From NCBI GenBank assembly GCA_023053575.1, contig JAKZAP010000022.1, positions 11,760,518-11,824,517 on the forward strand: a DNA stretch of 64,000 nucleotides, in the 5' to 3' direction. The stretch's first letter is position 1, and each line of letters starts with the position of its first letter. This stretch comes from Branchinecta lynchi (lineage: Eukaryota; Arthropoda; Branchiopoda; Anostraca; Branchinectidae). The notes under the pieces are model-generated. The model was not told the DNA's origin. It searched no databases and saw nothing but the letters and a program-made list of their open reading frames with translations. Positions 32,940 to 42,314 of this stretch are shown here, piece after piece. Made by a program: the position numbers and the translations under genes.

Positions 32940-34620
32940 ACATTTCTCTCGTGTGGCTCCCTGACTAAAACCGGAAATCTTGGAAAACACTTAGAGTGGA
33001 GGGATCCGAATGAAACTTGGTGGAAAGTACAAGCAAAAGTCCTAGATACGTGACTGATATAACCGGAACGGATCCGCTCACTTTGGGGGAGTTGGGGGGG
33101 GGGGGGAGAAGTCCGAATTTGTAGTGATCCCGCGAGTTCCGTGCTTCCTGATGTGCTGGGACGATGGAAATTGACAGGCATGTCTGGGACCCGACCAGCT
33201 TAAATAGGAAATCATCAATTCCCCGATTCGACCATCTGGGGGGGGAGTGGAGGGAGGGTGAAGCCAAAATTTGAGGTGTTTTTAGCTTGCGAACGGGTGA
33301 TCGGATCTTGATGAAAATTGATATTTAGGATGACCTCGTGTCTCAGACACCTCACTTTAAATCCGGGCCGGATCCGATGACACTGGGGGGAGTTGGAGGA
33401 GGGAACCGGAAATTTTGAGAAACGCTTAAAGTGGAGGGATCGGGATGAAACTTGGTGGGAAAAACAAGCACAGGTCCTAGACACGTCATTGACATAACCG
33501 GACCGGATCAGGGCACTGTGGGGGAGTTGGGATGGGGGTCCGAATTTCTAGCGATCCCGCGAGTTCGGCATACTTCCTGGTGTCCTAGGGCGATGAAACT
33601 TGGCAGGTATGTCAAGGATCCGAACAGATTGACTTGAGAACAGCCGTTTCCCCGACCCGACCATCGTGGGGGGAGTCGGTGGATGGGGAGTCCGGAATCT
33701 AGTGGCGTGCATAACTTTTGAACGGGTGATCGGATCTTGATGAAAATTGATATTTAGGATGACCTTGTGTCTCAGACACCTCACTTTAAATCCGGGCCGG
33801 ATCCGATGACACTGGGGGGAGTTGGAGGAGGTAACCGGAAATTTTGAGAAACGCTTAAAGTGGAGGGATCGGGATGAAACTTGGTGGGAAAAACAAGCAC
33901 AGGTCCTAGACACGTCATTGACATAACCGGACCGGATCCGATGACACTGGGAGGAGTTGGAGGAGGGAACCGGAAATTTTGAGAAACGCTTAAAGTGGAG
34001 GGATCGGGATGAAACTTGGTGGGAAAAACAAGCACAGGTCCTCGACACGTCATTGACATAACCGGACCGGATCAGGGCACTGTGGGGGAGTTGGGGTGGG
34101 GGTCCGGATTTCTAGCGATCCCGCGAGTTCGGCATACTTCCTGATGTCCTAGGGCGATGAAACTTGGCAGGTATGTCAGAGATCCGAACAGATTGACTTG
34201 AGAACAGCCGTTTCCCCGACCCGACCATCGTGGGGGGAGTGGGTGGATGGGGAGTCCGGAATCTAGTGGCGTGCATAACTTTTGAACGGGTGATCGGATT
34301 TGAATGAAACTTGTCTGGTGAGCTATCGCCTCGGACGTTCAGTGTCACGTCCGAGTCGGGTCCGATACCTGTGGGGATGGGGGGGGGGGGGGTGGTGGAA
34401 AACTCAAGAAACTCTAAAAGTAGAGGGATTGGGACGAAACTTAGTGGATGGAACAAGCATTAGGCCTAGATGAAATTGACGGAGCCAGATGGTTTCGGGG
34501 CTCTGTGGGGGGAGTTGGAGGGGGTTTCCTGGAATTCCGGTAGTCGTGAGTTAGAATAGTTCCAGATGTAAAACGACAACGAAACTTTGCAGGCATATTA
34601 GCGACCCGAATTATCTTGAC
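32940..34620 (+). repeat. Modular GATGAAACTTGG repeat array A
   Basis: Modules of about 110-130 bp follow the same order: GAACGGGTGATCGGATCTTG, then GATGAAA, a variable ~50 bp, CCGGACCGGATCCG, a G-rich GGGGGGAGTTGGAGG, and CCGGAA. At least three distinct module types alternate. The CTTAAAGTGGAGGGATCGGG module occurs nearly identically at about 33425, 33855 and 33990. A larger unit repeats with a period of about 565 bp (33400-33740 versus 33965-34300). Non-coding. Confidence 0.8.
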
Positions 34621-35540
34621 TTAAAAACCTGACACAACATACCCCCGGAAACTTCCGTTCCTAGATCTTAGCATTTTTGGGGGAGCAAGAGAAGAGAAAT
34701 ATGGACTTCTATAAATTGCGAACGAGTGGTCTGATTCGAGTGAAACTTCATGGGTGATACGAATCGATGGCCTCGACATGTAAAACATGCGTTCGAACCA
34801 TATGCGACCACGATTAGGGGAATTGGGGGTGGGGGGGACTTTTGACATGCACAAAAACCAAACGGATGGACCGAATGAGATGCAATTCGACAGTGCCGAG
34901 TTTATGCGGCCTAGATTTGTTATTTGGCGTCTGGGCCGGATTCGGCCAAGGTAGGGGGGGGGGGTACTGGAAACTTGCAGATAGGCTATGCTCCAATTTC
35001 AGTCAAACTTGATGAGGGAATTAAGAGATTGGGCCCGAACCGGCTCCGACAACGTTGGTGGGAAGGGGGGGGGGGGTACCGGAACTTTCCAAAAATGCTC
35101 AGATTCGAGTGAAACTTGGTAGATGGTATAAACGAAGATGCTTTAGGTGGTCGATTTTTTTTTATTCCGAACCAGATTCGGCCACGGTAGGTGGAAATAG
35201 AGTGAGTACCGGAAATCGTGTAGCACGTCTAGGGATCAAACAAATGGATTTATTGGGATGAAAGTTTGAACAGTCATGTGCATTTGCAATCGAGACGATG
35301 CCGGAACTGCTCAGAAATGAGTGAAACTAAATATCCTATTTCTATTTCCGAACGGCCTTTTTGGATGGCGGGTGTATTTTGTGACGTTTTCATCTACTTT
35401 CTTGTACAGCCTACTCGTACAAGTGCCATATGAGCTCGTAGCTCTTGTTTGGGATGGAGGGATACCTATGACATCGCAAAAGTTGTTCGTCTGTTCGTCC
35501 GTCCGTCTGTCAGCACGATAACTCTCGAAGGGAATGGTAT
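34621..35540. repeat. Decayed modules of the same repeat
   Basis: The AGTGAAACTT phrase (about 34739, 35109, 35320) and G-runs after GGATTCGGCCAAGGTAGG-like sequence continue the module order in strongly diverged form. A GTTCGTCCGTCCGTCTGTCA tract at about 35493-35512 precedes the next hairpin-headed copy. Confidence 0.55.
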
Positions 35541-35543
35541 ATT

Positions 35544-35572
35544 ATGGCACTTGACCTTCGGCCAAGTGCCAT
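35544..35572. repeat. GGCACTTG hairpin, second copy
   Basis: ATGGCACTTG and CAAGTGCCAT flank an ACCTTCGGC loop that itself pairs CC with GG. It is followed by ATAGCGATTGTAATTTCTGT, as at 20168-20195. Confidence 0.7.
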
Positions 35573-35799
35573 ATAGCGATTGTAATTTCTGTCCGTCAGT
35601 CGGTCTGTCGGTCTGTCGGTCCCGGTTTTGCTAGTTCGGGCACTTCCAGATAAGCTAGGACGATGAAACTTGGCAGGCATATCAGGGACCGGACCAGATC
35701 AACTTACAATTAATCATTTCTTCAATCCGACTTTCCCCGGATCCGGGAGTCCGGAAACTATAAAGCAAAAGTGGAGCGAAAAGTAGCAAAAAAAAGCGC

Positions 35800-35872
35800 T
35801 GCCCGAATGCGGGAGCGAACCAGGAACCTCTGAGTAGTAAAGCAAACGCTCTACCAACTGAGCCACGAGCCC
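35800..35872 (-). tRNA. tRNA-like sequence, degenerate
   Basis: On the minus strand GGGCTCGTGGCTCAGTTGGT plus AGAGC gives a good D-arm/A box, and GGTTCGCTCCC a B-box-like T loop, at normal spacing. The acceptor and anticodon stems do not pair well, so this is probably a tRNA pseudogene or the head of a tRNA-derived SINE, not a working tRNA. Confidence 0.45.
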
Positions 35873-37701
35873 ATGTGTGAGAGAGCGAATGCGGGAATAT
35901 CCACGAAGTGGATATTCTAAACAAATTACATTGTTAGGATAATGGAACTTGTCAGGAATATTGGATGTATTAGAGAGCGAATGCGGGAGTATATATTGTT
36001 AAAAGATTGACGACCTGATTAACCTGGACATAGTCAAGAAACATAAATAATAGTTTGGGCACTTCCACGCAAGCTAGGACGATGAAACTTCGCAGGCATA
36101 TCAGGGACTCGACCAGACTAAGTTGGAAATAGTCACTTGCCCGATCCGACCATCGTGGGGGAGGGGGCGGAATCCGGAAAGTAGGGACATTCATCACTTT
36201 CGAACGGGTGATCAGATCTTAATGAAACTTGATATCTGGAAAGATCTCGTGTCTCAGATGTCTCATTTCAAGTCCGGACCGGATCCGATGAATCTTGGGG
36301 GTGGGTCTTGAGGGGAGTGGAGGGACGGGGAATCCGGAAAAATTAGGAAAAATTATATATTTTCAGCTTACGAACGGGTCGTCGGATCTTAACGAAACTT
36401 GATATATGGAAGGACCTCATGTCTCAGACGCCGGTGACATTGGGGGGAGTTGGAAGGGGAAACCGGAAATCTTGAAAAACGCTTAGAGTGGAGAGATCCG
36501 GATGAAACTTAGTAGAAAGAACAAGCACAAGTCCTAGATACCTGACTGACATAACCGGAACGGATCCACTCACTTTGGGGGAGTTGGGGGGGGGGAGTCC
36601 TAATTTCTAGTGATCCCGCGAGTTCGATGCTTCCTGATGTGCTAGGACAATGAAAATTGGCAAGCATGCCAAGGATCCGACCAGATTAAATAGGAAATAG
36701 TCACTTCCCCGATCCGACCATCTGGGGGGGGGGGGGGGTGGAGGTACGGGTTAAGCCAAAATTGAGGTATTTTTAACTTGCGAACGGTTGGTCGGATCTT
36801 GATGAAAGTTGATATTTAGGATGACCTCGTGTCTCAGACGTCCCACTTTAAATCCGGACCGGATCCGATGACACCGGGGGGGGGGGGCTGGTGGAGGGAA
36901 CCGGAAATCTTGACAAACGCTTAGAGTGGAGGGATCGGGATGAAACTTGGTGGGAAGAAAAAGCACAAGTCCTAGATACGTCATTGACATAACTGGACCG
37001 GATCCGGGCACTGTGGGGGAGTTAGGGGGGGCGGACTTCTAGTGATCCCGCGAGTCCGGCGTACTTCTTGATGTGCTAGGACGATGGAACTTTGCAGGTA
37101 TGTAAGGGATCCGATCAGATTGACTTGAGAATAGTCGTTTCTCCGATCCGACCATCGTGGGGGGAGTGGATGGATGGGGAGTCCGGAATCTTGGCATGCA
37201 TAACTTTTGAACGGGTGATCGGATTTAAATGAAACTTGTCAGTTTGAAAGAGCTATCGCCTCAGGGTGTCAAGTCTGGATCGGGTCCGATGCCTGCGGGG
37301 GATGGGGGGGGGACTAAGGAAACGCTTAAAGCAAAGGGATTGGGACGGAACTTAATTGGGAGAAAATGCATTAGGCCTATATACGAAACTGACGGGAACA
37401 GATGGTTTCGGGGCTCTGGGGGGAGGGGGCCTATAATTTCGGTAGTCGTGAGTTAGAATAGTTCCAGATGTACTAAGAGAACGAAGATTTGCAGGCAGCA
37501 TCTTGGGGGGAGAGTAGTATATAAGTAGTATAGGGGTATGAAGATTAGGAAGGTGCCATGGTCGTTTAGGGGCATGAAGACTGGAAAGGTGCCATAGGAA
37601 AATCCGTCTGTCCGTCTGTGACAAGAGTATGGATTGGCGAGGTGCTATAGGAAATATGTAAATGAACCTAACCTAACCTCACTTCACCTAACCTAACCTC
37701 A

Positions 37702-37890
37702 CTTGACCTAAGTTTAAGCTCCCCTTTCCCACCCCCCCCCCCCGTGGACCCACCAACTTGACCTAAGTTTAAGCTCCCCTTTCCCACTCCTCCCGTGGAC
37801 CCACCAACTTGACCTAAGTTTAAGCTCCCCTTTTCCACCCCTCCCGCCGACCCACCAACTTGACCTAAGTTTAAGCTCCCCCTCCTCCCT
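37702..37890. repeat. Short tandem repeat, 51-55-bp unit, four copies
   Basis: Units start CTTGACCTAAGTTTAAGCTC at about 37702, 37757, 37808 and 37859. Each ends in CCCACC-type C-rich sequence and GTGGACCCACCAA. It is preceded by CCTAACCTAACCTCAC. Non-coding. Confidence 0.85.
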
Positions 37891-37945
37891 CCCAGTCTGA
37901 TTTGTTCCCCTTTTTTCCTCCCATTGAAATTTAACAAAATGTTTC

Positions 37946-38018
37946 TGGTCTCACTAGGATTTGAACTCGGGATCTCTGTGTTCAGAGTCAGGTGTCTTGA
38001 CCACTACACCAACGAGGA
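37946..38018 (-). tRNA. tRNA-Gln-like sequence, copy 1
   Basis: On the minus strand TTGGTGTAGTGGTCAAGACA looks like a Gln/Glu-type D arm, GACTCTGAAC contains a CTG anticodon position, and GAGTTCAAATCC is a T loop. Acceptor and T stems are mismatched. A tRNA-derived repeat or pseudogene is more likely than a functional gene. Confidence 0.5.
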
Positions 38019-38084
38019 CTTATTTATTATATTTTCGAAGGAGGTAATGTTAAGAGGGTGATTTCACTTTTGTAAAAACCTGGA

Positions 38085-38155
38085 CTGACTAGGATTTGAA
38101 CTCGGGATCTCTGGGTTCAGAGTTAGGTGTCTTGACCACTACACCATCGAGGGGT
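38085..38155 (-). tRNA. tRNA-Gln-like sequence, copy 2
   Basis: Same structure as the copy 67 bp away (GATGGTGTAGTGGTCAAGAC, AACTCTGAAC, GAGTTCAAATCC) with a few substitutions. Two tandem copies with the same defects point to a duplicated pseudogene or SINE head next to the left edge of Polinton element 1. Confidence 0.5.
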
Positions 38156-38260
38156 TATATGTTATATTTTTCGAATGAGTAAATGGTAAAGGTAGGCGGT
38201 TTTGAATCGGTATATACTACTTTAACCTATCAGAAAGACATTGGTATATTTACAAAGTTT

Positions 38261-38776
38261 TTATTTATAAACAAGACTACACGATTTGTTTTTAAGACAC
38301 TTGACACGTAGGGCACTAAAATCTACGTTATATAAATGACACAATACATTTTCTACAAGGAAATCATTATAAATAGGCACATCAGTATACATACTAAGAA
38401 AGTAGGAATACGAATAACCACGACACCGAAAAATAAGAAACAACAAAGCATGAAATCCACAACTTTTTGTACTGTAATCCTGAACTTGACGGGTGTGTTG
38501 AATAATCTTCTTACGACGCTTCTGGATAAAATCCACAATATACGGCTGATAGGTGGTGTAAGGAAATGCTAGAGCATCAAATATTTCCGTGGTAGATGGT
38601 GTTAGGAATAGGGCCAACCAGTGACCGTTTGATTCTTCACTAGGACTCGAGTTGACAATACAGATGGCTCGTTGGGATGTTATACCAGTCAGATAGTCGG
38701 CTGGTAAGCAGTACTTTTCATACTTGGAAGTGGCAGGGTCCATTTCCAGTACTCTTAGAATTTGGTCGGTATTCAT
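38261..38776 (-). CDS. Adenain-like cysteine protease (Polinton element 1)
   Basis: 171 codons from the ATG at 38776, whose ATGA overlaps the stop of the capsid gene; a longer frame upstream lies inside the capsid gene and is not used. Catalytic triad candidates appear in Ulp1/adenain order: His in NGHWLALFL (about residue 53), Asp in TEIFDALAF (about 67), Cys in KSCGFHALLF (about 107). Enzymes of this class mature virion precursors at sites like (M/I/L)xGx|G; the neighbouring pVI-like protein has such a site. It is the last gene of the cassette. An AATAAA on the minus strand near 38260 may be its poly(A) signal. Confidence 0.88.
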   Translation of the reverse strand: MNTDQILRVLEMDPATSKYEKYCLPADYLTGITSQRAICIVNSSPSEESNGHWLALFLTPSTTEIFDALAFPYTTYQPYIVDFIQKRRKKIIQHTRQVQDYSTKSCGFHALLFLIFRCRGYSYSYFLSMYTDVPIYNDFLVENVLCHLYNVDFSALRVKCLKNKSCSLVYK

Positions 38777-40029
38777 GGTGCAAGATCCAAAAGGACTGTT
38801 CCATCCGGTGTAATTTCCCAATACGTCTCAAACTGGGCGAGTGAGATAAGAGTTATACTCTCTGTTAGTGCTGCATTAAAAGTGCATTCTAGACGGACTG
38901 TGCCTGTCTTTATAATGGTTAAATCTTGAGAACCAGAGAGGTCGAATACAATCATACCATGATTTCCAGCAAACATGGCTGGTGTTATTCCATTTTCATA
39001 AAGCTGATTATCTCTGTCCAGAGCATACATTGTCATCTGATAGAGAGTATTGTAGGATCTACCAAATGACAGCTGGGAAAGAGGAACCCCATTGACTTTC
39101 AGGCTTAGACTATTGAGTCCAAACAGCTGAAATGCGTGTGGAGAAGATCCAAAGTCACCAACCGAACTGGTGCTCCGTACGAACGAAATGGCTAGTTTCG
39201 AAGGAATTTCACCAGAAATGAAAGTAGAATCTGTAAAGTTCAGAGAGCCAGCAGGAATATGACGTTGGGTGCCTACCGTTCTTGGTACCAACAACTTCAT
39301 ATTGTTCCCTTGAAGTCGTAGCTTTTCCACAGCAAGAGCAACACTACTCATGACTTTTTGTTTTCGAATATTGAAGACGGCCTCAGTGATGACTACTTTA
39401 ACATCCGGAGTACCCGGAGCTAGTTTTCGAATGAGGAATGCAGACGGTGCCATCTTCATTTTTAGTTCAATCCGTGTGTTTGGTGGGAACCATGAATTAA
39501 TGTTGAAAAGTTCATGGTTGATTTTACCCACAAGGTGAAAGTCTGTATGAACAGCTGCTGTTAATCCATCCGTAATGGTGTTATCTTCATTGTAAAAGTA
39601 ACCCATGGCTGGTCCTCGTGTTTGTTTAAATTCTCCAGGCGTCATTAACATGAATGTTATGTAGCTAGCGTAATGCGCTAAATTGTTACTGGAACTCACA
39701 AGTGTTCCATTAATATGCACTGTGATGTGCTGAAACAGGTTGTGGAAAACACAGTTTTCATAGCCCACTTGATCTGTCACTGCCAGAGCCGTACCATCCG
39801 TATGTTGTACCCGAAGAGTGACTTCCAAGAAACTTGATGCCAAGTCTAGGAAATAATCCTCGTTGGAAAATATCTTGAACTCCAGAGGGTTTGGGTCTGT
39901 GATAGGATGCTGTGGGTAATACTGTTCAAAATATCCGTGTTTGACAGAGACGTCGACATTTTCAGGATTAAACAGGTTCAAACAAGATGACATAGAGGGC
40001 TGAGCGTCTTTATGAGGTAAGTAAGCCAT
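38773..40029 (-). CDS. Major capsid protein (double jelly-roll type), F54H12.2-like
   Basis: 418 codons, intact. Sequence style and length match the invertebrate protein group annotated as F54H12.2-like, found beside F54H12.3-type integrases in Polinton-type elements and regarded as capsid. Visible marks: NLFNPENVDVSVKHGYFEQY near the N-terminus, QHITVHINGTLVSSSNNLAH about residue 105-125, and a C-terminal FETYWEITPDGTVLLDLAP. There is no transmembrane segment. It starts 3 bases after the pVI-like stop and ends in an ATGA overlap with the protease. Capsid role is inferred from gene context and family. Confidence 0.8.
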   Translation of the reverse strand: MAYLPHKDAQPSMSSCLNLFNPENVDVSVKHGYFEQYYPQHPITDPNPLEFKIFSNEDYFLDLASSFLEVTLRVQHTDGTALAVTDQVGYENCVFHNLFQHITVHINGTLVSSSNNLAHYASYITFMLMTPGEFKQTRGPAMGYFYNEDNTITDGLTAAVHTDFHLVGKINHELFNINSWFPPNTRIELKMKMAPSAFLIRKLAPGTPDVKVVITEAVFNIRKQKVMSSVALAVEKLRLQGNNMKLLVPRTVGTQRHIPAGSLNFTDSTFISGEIPSKLAISFVRSTSSVGDFGSSPHAFQLFGLNSLSLKVNGVPLSQLSFGRSYNTLYQMTMYALDRDNQLYENGITPAMFAGNHGMIVFDLSGSQDLTIIKTGTVRLECTFNAALTESITLISLAQFETYWEITPDGTVLLDLAP

Positions 40030-40032
40030 CCT

Positions 40033-40482
40033 TTACGACAAAAAATCACCTCGTGTTCGTACAATCTTCTTACGTCGTTTGTTCTTCTTGTGACCACTCA
40101 CTTTCACTGCTGGATACAAACTGATAAGTTCTGGGGCTGAACGAGGTCTTTTCAAACCCCTTCCTGTCTGTCCTCTCAATTGGTCACTCACATTCCGTGC
40201 TGTCTCCTTGAGATTATCTGATAAGCTTTCTTTAAATTCTTTACCAGTGCTCCAATCTTGGAGCGTCGATGCTGCCACATTTGTTGCATGTGGTAATATA
40301 TACTTTTTAGCCAAAGGGATAGCTGATCGAAAGAGTTTAGCAAACCAGCTGCCCAGACCATACCCAGACATCGAAGTGCGACCCTTATAGTACTCAAGAC
40401 CTGATCCAGTTTGCCGTGGACGTAACGCATCATAGTAACAGTCAATGTCAGGACAACAAAAAAGGGTTCGATGATTAGACAT
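40033..40482 (-). CDS. pVI-like minor virion protein (membrane-active)
   Basis: 149 codons. An amphipathic stretch GYGLGSWFAKLFRSAIPLAK (residues ~41-60) follows M38-S-G-Y-G42, which fits the adenain cleavage rule (M/I/L)xGx|G. The C-terminal half is basic with GHKKNKRRKK. In adenovirus-like virions such a protein disrupts the endosomal membrane after proteolytic release; here that role is inferred. Its ATG overlaps the penton-like stop by 8 bases. Element 2 has the counterpart at 50856-51228 (YGSGIGSVFRN). Confidence 0.72.
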   Translation of the reverse strand: MSNHRTLFCCPDIDCYYDALRPRQTGSGLEYYKGRTSMSGYGLGSWFAKLFRSAIPLAKKYILPHATNVAASTLQDWSTGKEFKESLSDNLKETARNVSDQLRGQTGRGLKRPRSAPELISLYPAVKVSGHKKNKRRKKIVRTRGDFLS

Positions 40483-41272
40483 TTCTTATCGGACGGAAAT
40501 GACATGTGAACACACAAAGACCCTTCGAAATTGGCAGAGGATCACCAAACTCCGTTTTTAATGTGATCTGACAGAGTTCCAACTCGTTACTGGCTACAGG
40601 AACGTATTGTAATTGCCTAATATTGTAATGATAAGTGGTTTCATTTGTAGACTTCTTATCCAAAATTCGTAGTAGAGGAGCACACGTATTACCAACCCTT
40701 GAATTTTCAATGAATGAAGCATAAATGAATATACAGGAATAGGCCGTAAAAAATCCTGGTTCGAAGTCACCATAGACTCCATGTACATGTTCAATTGGTG
40801 TTCGAACCATAATGTTATTGTCACGAAACCCCAACAGGTCTTTCATGTCTTCACTGAACCAGAGTCGATCGTTTTCTTGTAAACCTGTTACCAGTATCCG
40901 TTTATGTGACGGAAGGAAAGACAAGGTAGGTGCTTTTTTGTTTTTTCCACTCAGATGGGCATTCAGGTCATTACACAAATCTTCAATGGTTCTGTATTGA
41001 CGATATGGTATTGTGTATCGAGGATACCTTTCCTTGTCAACACTCAGATTTTCAGGCCAGCTGAATGGTTTCAACTGAACGTCATAGGATTTGTATTTTT
41101 GGATTACATCAAAACTGTTTTTAATAATACAATCCACAAGTGCCACCTCATAATCACTCTTAAGTTGTATCGGAGGTGTTAATCGTGTCCAGAAGTCAGT
41201 GGTCTTATTTAGAGCATTTGTTAATGGATCAGACACGTTACTGATGAAAGTCACTAGAAAATCATGTGACAT
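40475..41272 (-). CDS. Penton-like minor capsid protein (single jelly-roll type)
   Basis: 265 codons counting from the ATG at 41272 (MSHDFLVTF); the frame is open upstream but that part lies inside the integrase gene. It has a beta-rich pattern (SDYEVALVDCIIKNSF, LLGFRDNNIMV, CIFIYASFIENSRVG, LKTEFGDPLPISKG) and no signal peptide. The LGF, S(L/F)xxxS and DxxGxP landmarks recur in order in element 2 (50098-50788), supporting a conserved virion gene. Penton identity follows its position between integrase and pVI-like genes and family resemblance. It overlaps the integrase stop by 11 bases. Confidence 0.7.
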   Translation of the reverse strand: MSHDFLVTFISNVSDPLTNALNKTTDFWTRLTPPIQLKSDYEVALVDCIIKNSFDVIQKYKSYDVQLKPFSWPENLSVDKERYPRYTIPYRQYRTIEDLCNDLNAHLSGKNKKAPTLSFLPSHKRILVTGLQENDRLWFSEDMKDLLGFRDNNIMVRTPIEHVHGVYGDFEPGFFTAYSCIFIYASFIENSRVGNTCAPLLRILDKKSTNETTYHYNIRQLQYVPVASNELELCQITLKTEFGDPLPISKGLCVFTCHFRPIRNV

Positions 41273-42314
41273 GATGAACTGTTGATGCCGGTGTCCAAGA
41301 ATCGTGAGCTGAACTGTATCCAAGCCACCGCACAAGCAACTGTTTCTGTCCACGTACGTACCGGGTCTTAAGTATCTTTTCCACTTTATAAGAACCCGAG
41401 TCTTGTACTTTCTGCAGTTCGTACTCGTAGAAACCACCTTCAATCGATTCGTCTTTATAATCACGTAGTCTATACGTCACTGGATTGGTGAACTTGATAT
41501 CAGCTATTTTAAATAACTCTGTACTCCATAGGTGGTTTCCCTTCTCAAAACAACCCTGTAACCGATTAATACGCACTGTATCCCCAACTTGAAACCTGGG
41601 TGGTTGTGGTGAAGGCTGAATTGGGTAAAGGTCAGTAAAAATACTGCTTGCATTTTCACTAGTTATATCCACTGGTCTCCTGAAGCGTAACGATCTGTGA
41701 GGTGTTTGATTGTACTGATTCACCAGTGTCTGAATGATCGGTATAAATGAGAATGTGTTTTGTAACGTGCAGTAGCGACTAATCATCAGTCGAAGGGTCC
41801 GATTCATTCTTTCAGCCAAAGCAGCTTTAATAGGAGAGTGGGTATGGTACAGTTTAGTGTTGAATCTCTGGAGAACCTTTCTAACAGCTGGATTGACGTA
41901 TTCGGATCCTCTATCAGTCTGCAATAGCTTATAGGGTCTCTCTTCCAAAACACTCTTTAGAGCAAGAGACACTTCTTTTCCTGTTTTCGTTTTCAGAGGA
42001 CACACATTCACATATCGACTAAACACGTCAATGACAACCAACAAATATCGATAGGGGTGATTGTGTCTTAAGAGGTGTTTGTCCAGTACAAGCAAATCCG
42101 ACTGAGCCAACTCGCCAGGATATAAGGCTTTTGTGCGACGATACTGATCGGCTCTGAGTCGTCTATTCCGATGTAACGTATAACTGTCTTCTCCTTCCAA
42201 ATGTTTCACTGCTTTACCGAATGGAACATTACCGGCAAGAGACAAAATGCTTGGTGCTGAAATACTTCCAACCTCACCAACGTTTCGATACACACTTTTT
42301 AATGAGTTAACCAT
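41262..42314 (-). CDS. Polinton integrase with C-terminal chromodomain, F54H12.3-like
   Basis: 350 codons. Retroviral-type rve core with catalytic residues in QSDLLVL, LLQTDRGSEYV and ALAERMNR (D, D, E). Then an SH3-like segment (VGDTVRINR), the GGFYEYELQK motif shared with element 2, and a chromodomain (KVEKILKTRYVRGQKQLLVR, WLGYSSAHDSWTPAS). The chromodomain would guide insertion to marked chromatin. The zinc-binding HHCC domain common in rve integrases is not evident. Start overlaps the 244-aa gene by 16 bases. A second copy (45162-46070) is cut by the gap before its chromodomain. Confidence 0.92.
   Translation of the reverse strand: MVNSLKSVYRNVGEVGSISAPSILSLAGNVPFGKAVKHLEGEDSYTLHRNRRLRADQYRRTKALYPGELAQSDLLVLDKHLLRHNHPYRYLLVVIDVFSRYVNVCPLKTKTGKEVSLALKSVLEERPYKLLQTDRGSEYVNPAVRKVLQRFNTKLYHTHSPIKAALAERMNRTLRLMISRYCTLQNTFSFIPIIQTLVNQYNQTPHRSLRFRRPVDITSENASSIFTDLYPIQPSPQPPRFQVGDTVRINRLQGCFEKGNHLWSTELFKIADIKFTNPVTYRLRDYKDESIEGGFYEYELQKVQDSGSYKVEKILKTRYVRGQKQLLVRWLGYSSAHDSWTPASTVHHVT

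Larger units (their letters stand above)
35540..37480 (+). repeat. Modular GATGAAACTTGG repeat array B
   Basis: It begins with the hairpin at 35544 and is interrupted by the tRNA-like sequence and a TGCGGGAATATCCACGAAG segment (35800-36000). It resumes at about 36060 with the same module order as array A. G-runs occur at 36588-36597, 36725-36739 and 36877-36887. Non-coding. Confidence 0.75.

Noticed and set aside
33548..34456. Ser/Pro-rich minus-strand frames with repeated CFSHQVSSRSLHF-like phrases
   Set aside because: They are translations of the modular DNA repeat; their repetition mirrors the repeat period, and both strands are open in places.
37668..37937. Gly-rich repetitive minus-strand frame
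   Set aside because: It is the 51-55-bp tandem repeat read as protein.
38777..38821. Upstream ATG giving a 186-codon protease
   Set aside because: The extra 15 residues lie inside the capsid gene, and the ATGA overlap gives a better start consistent with the other junctions.
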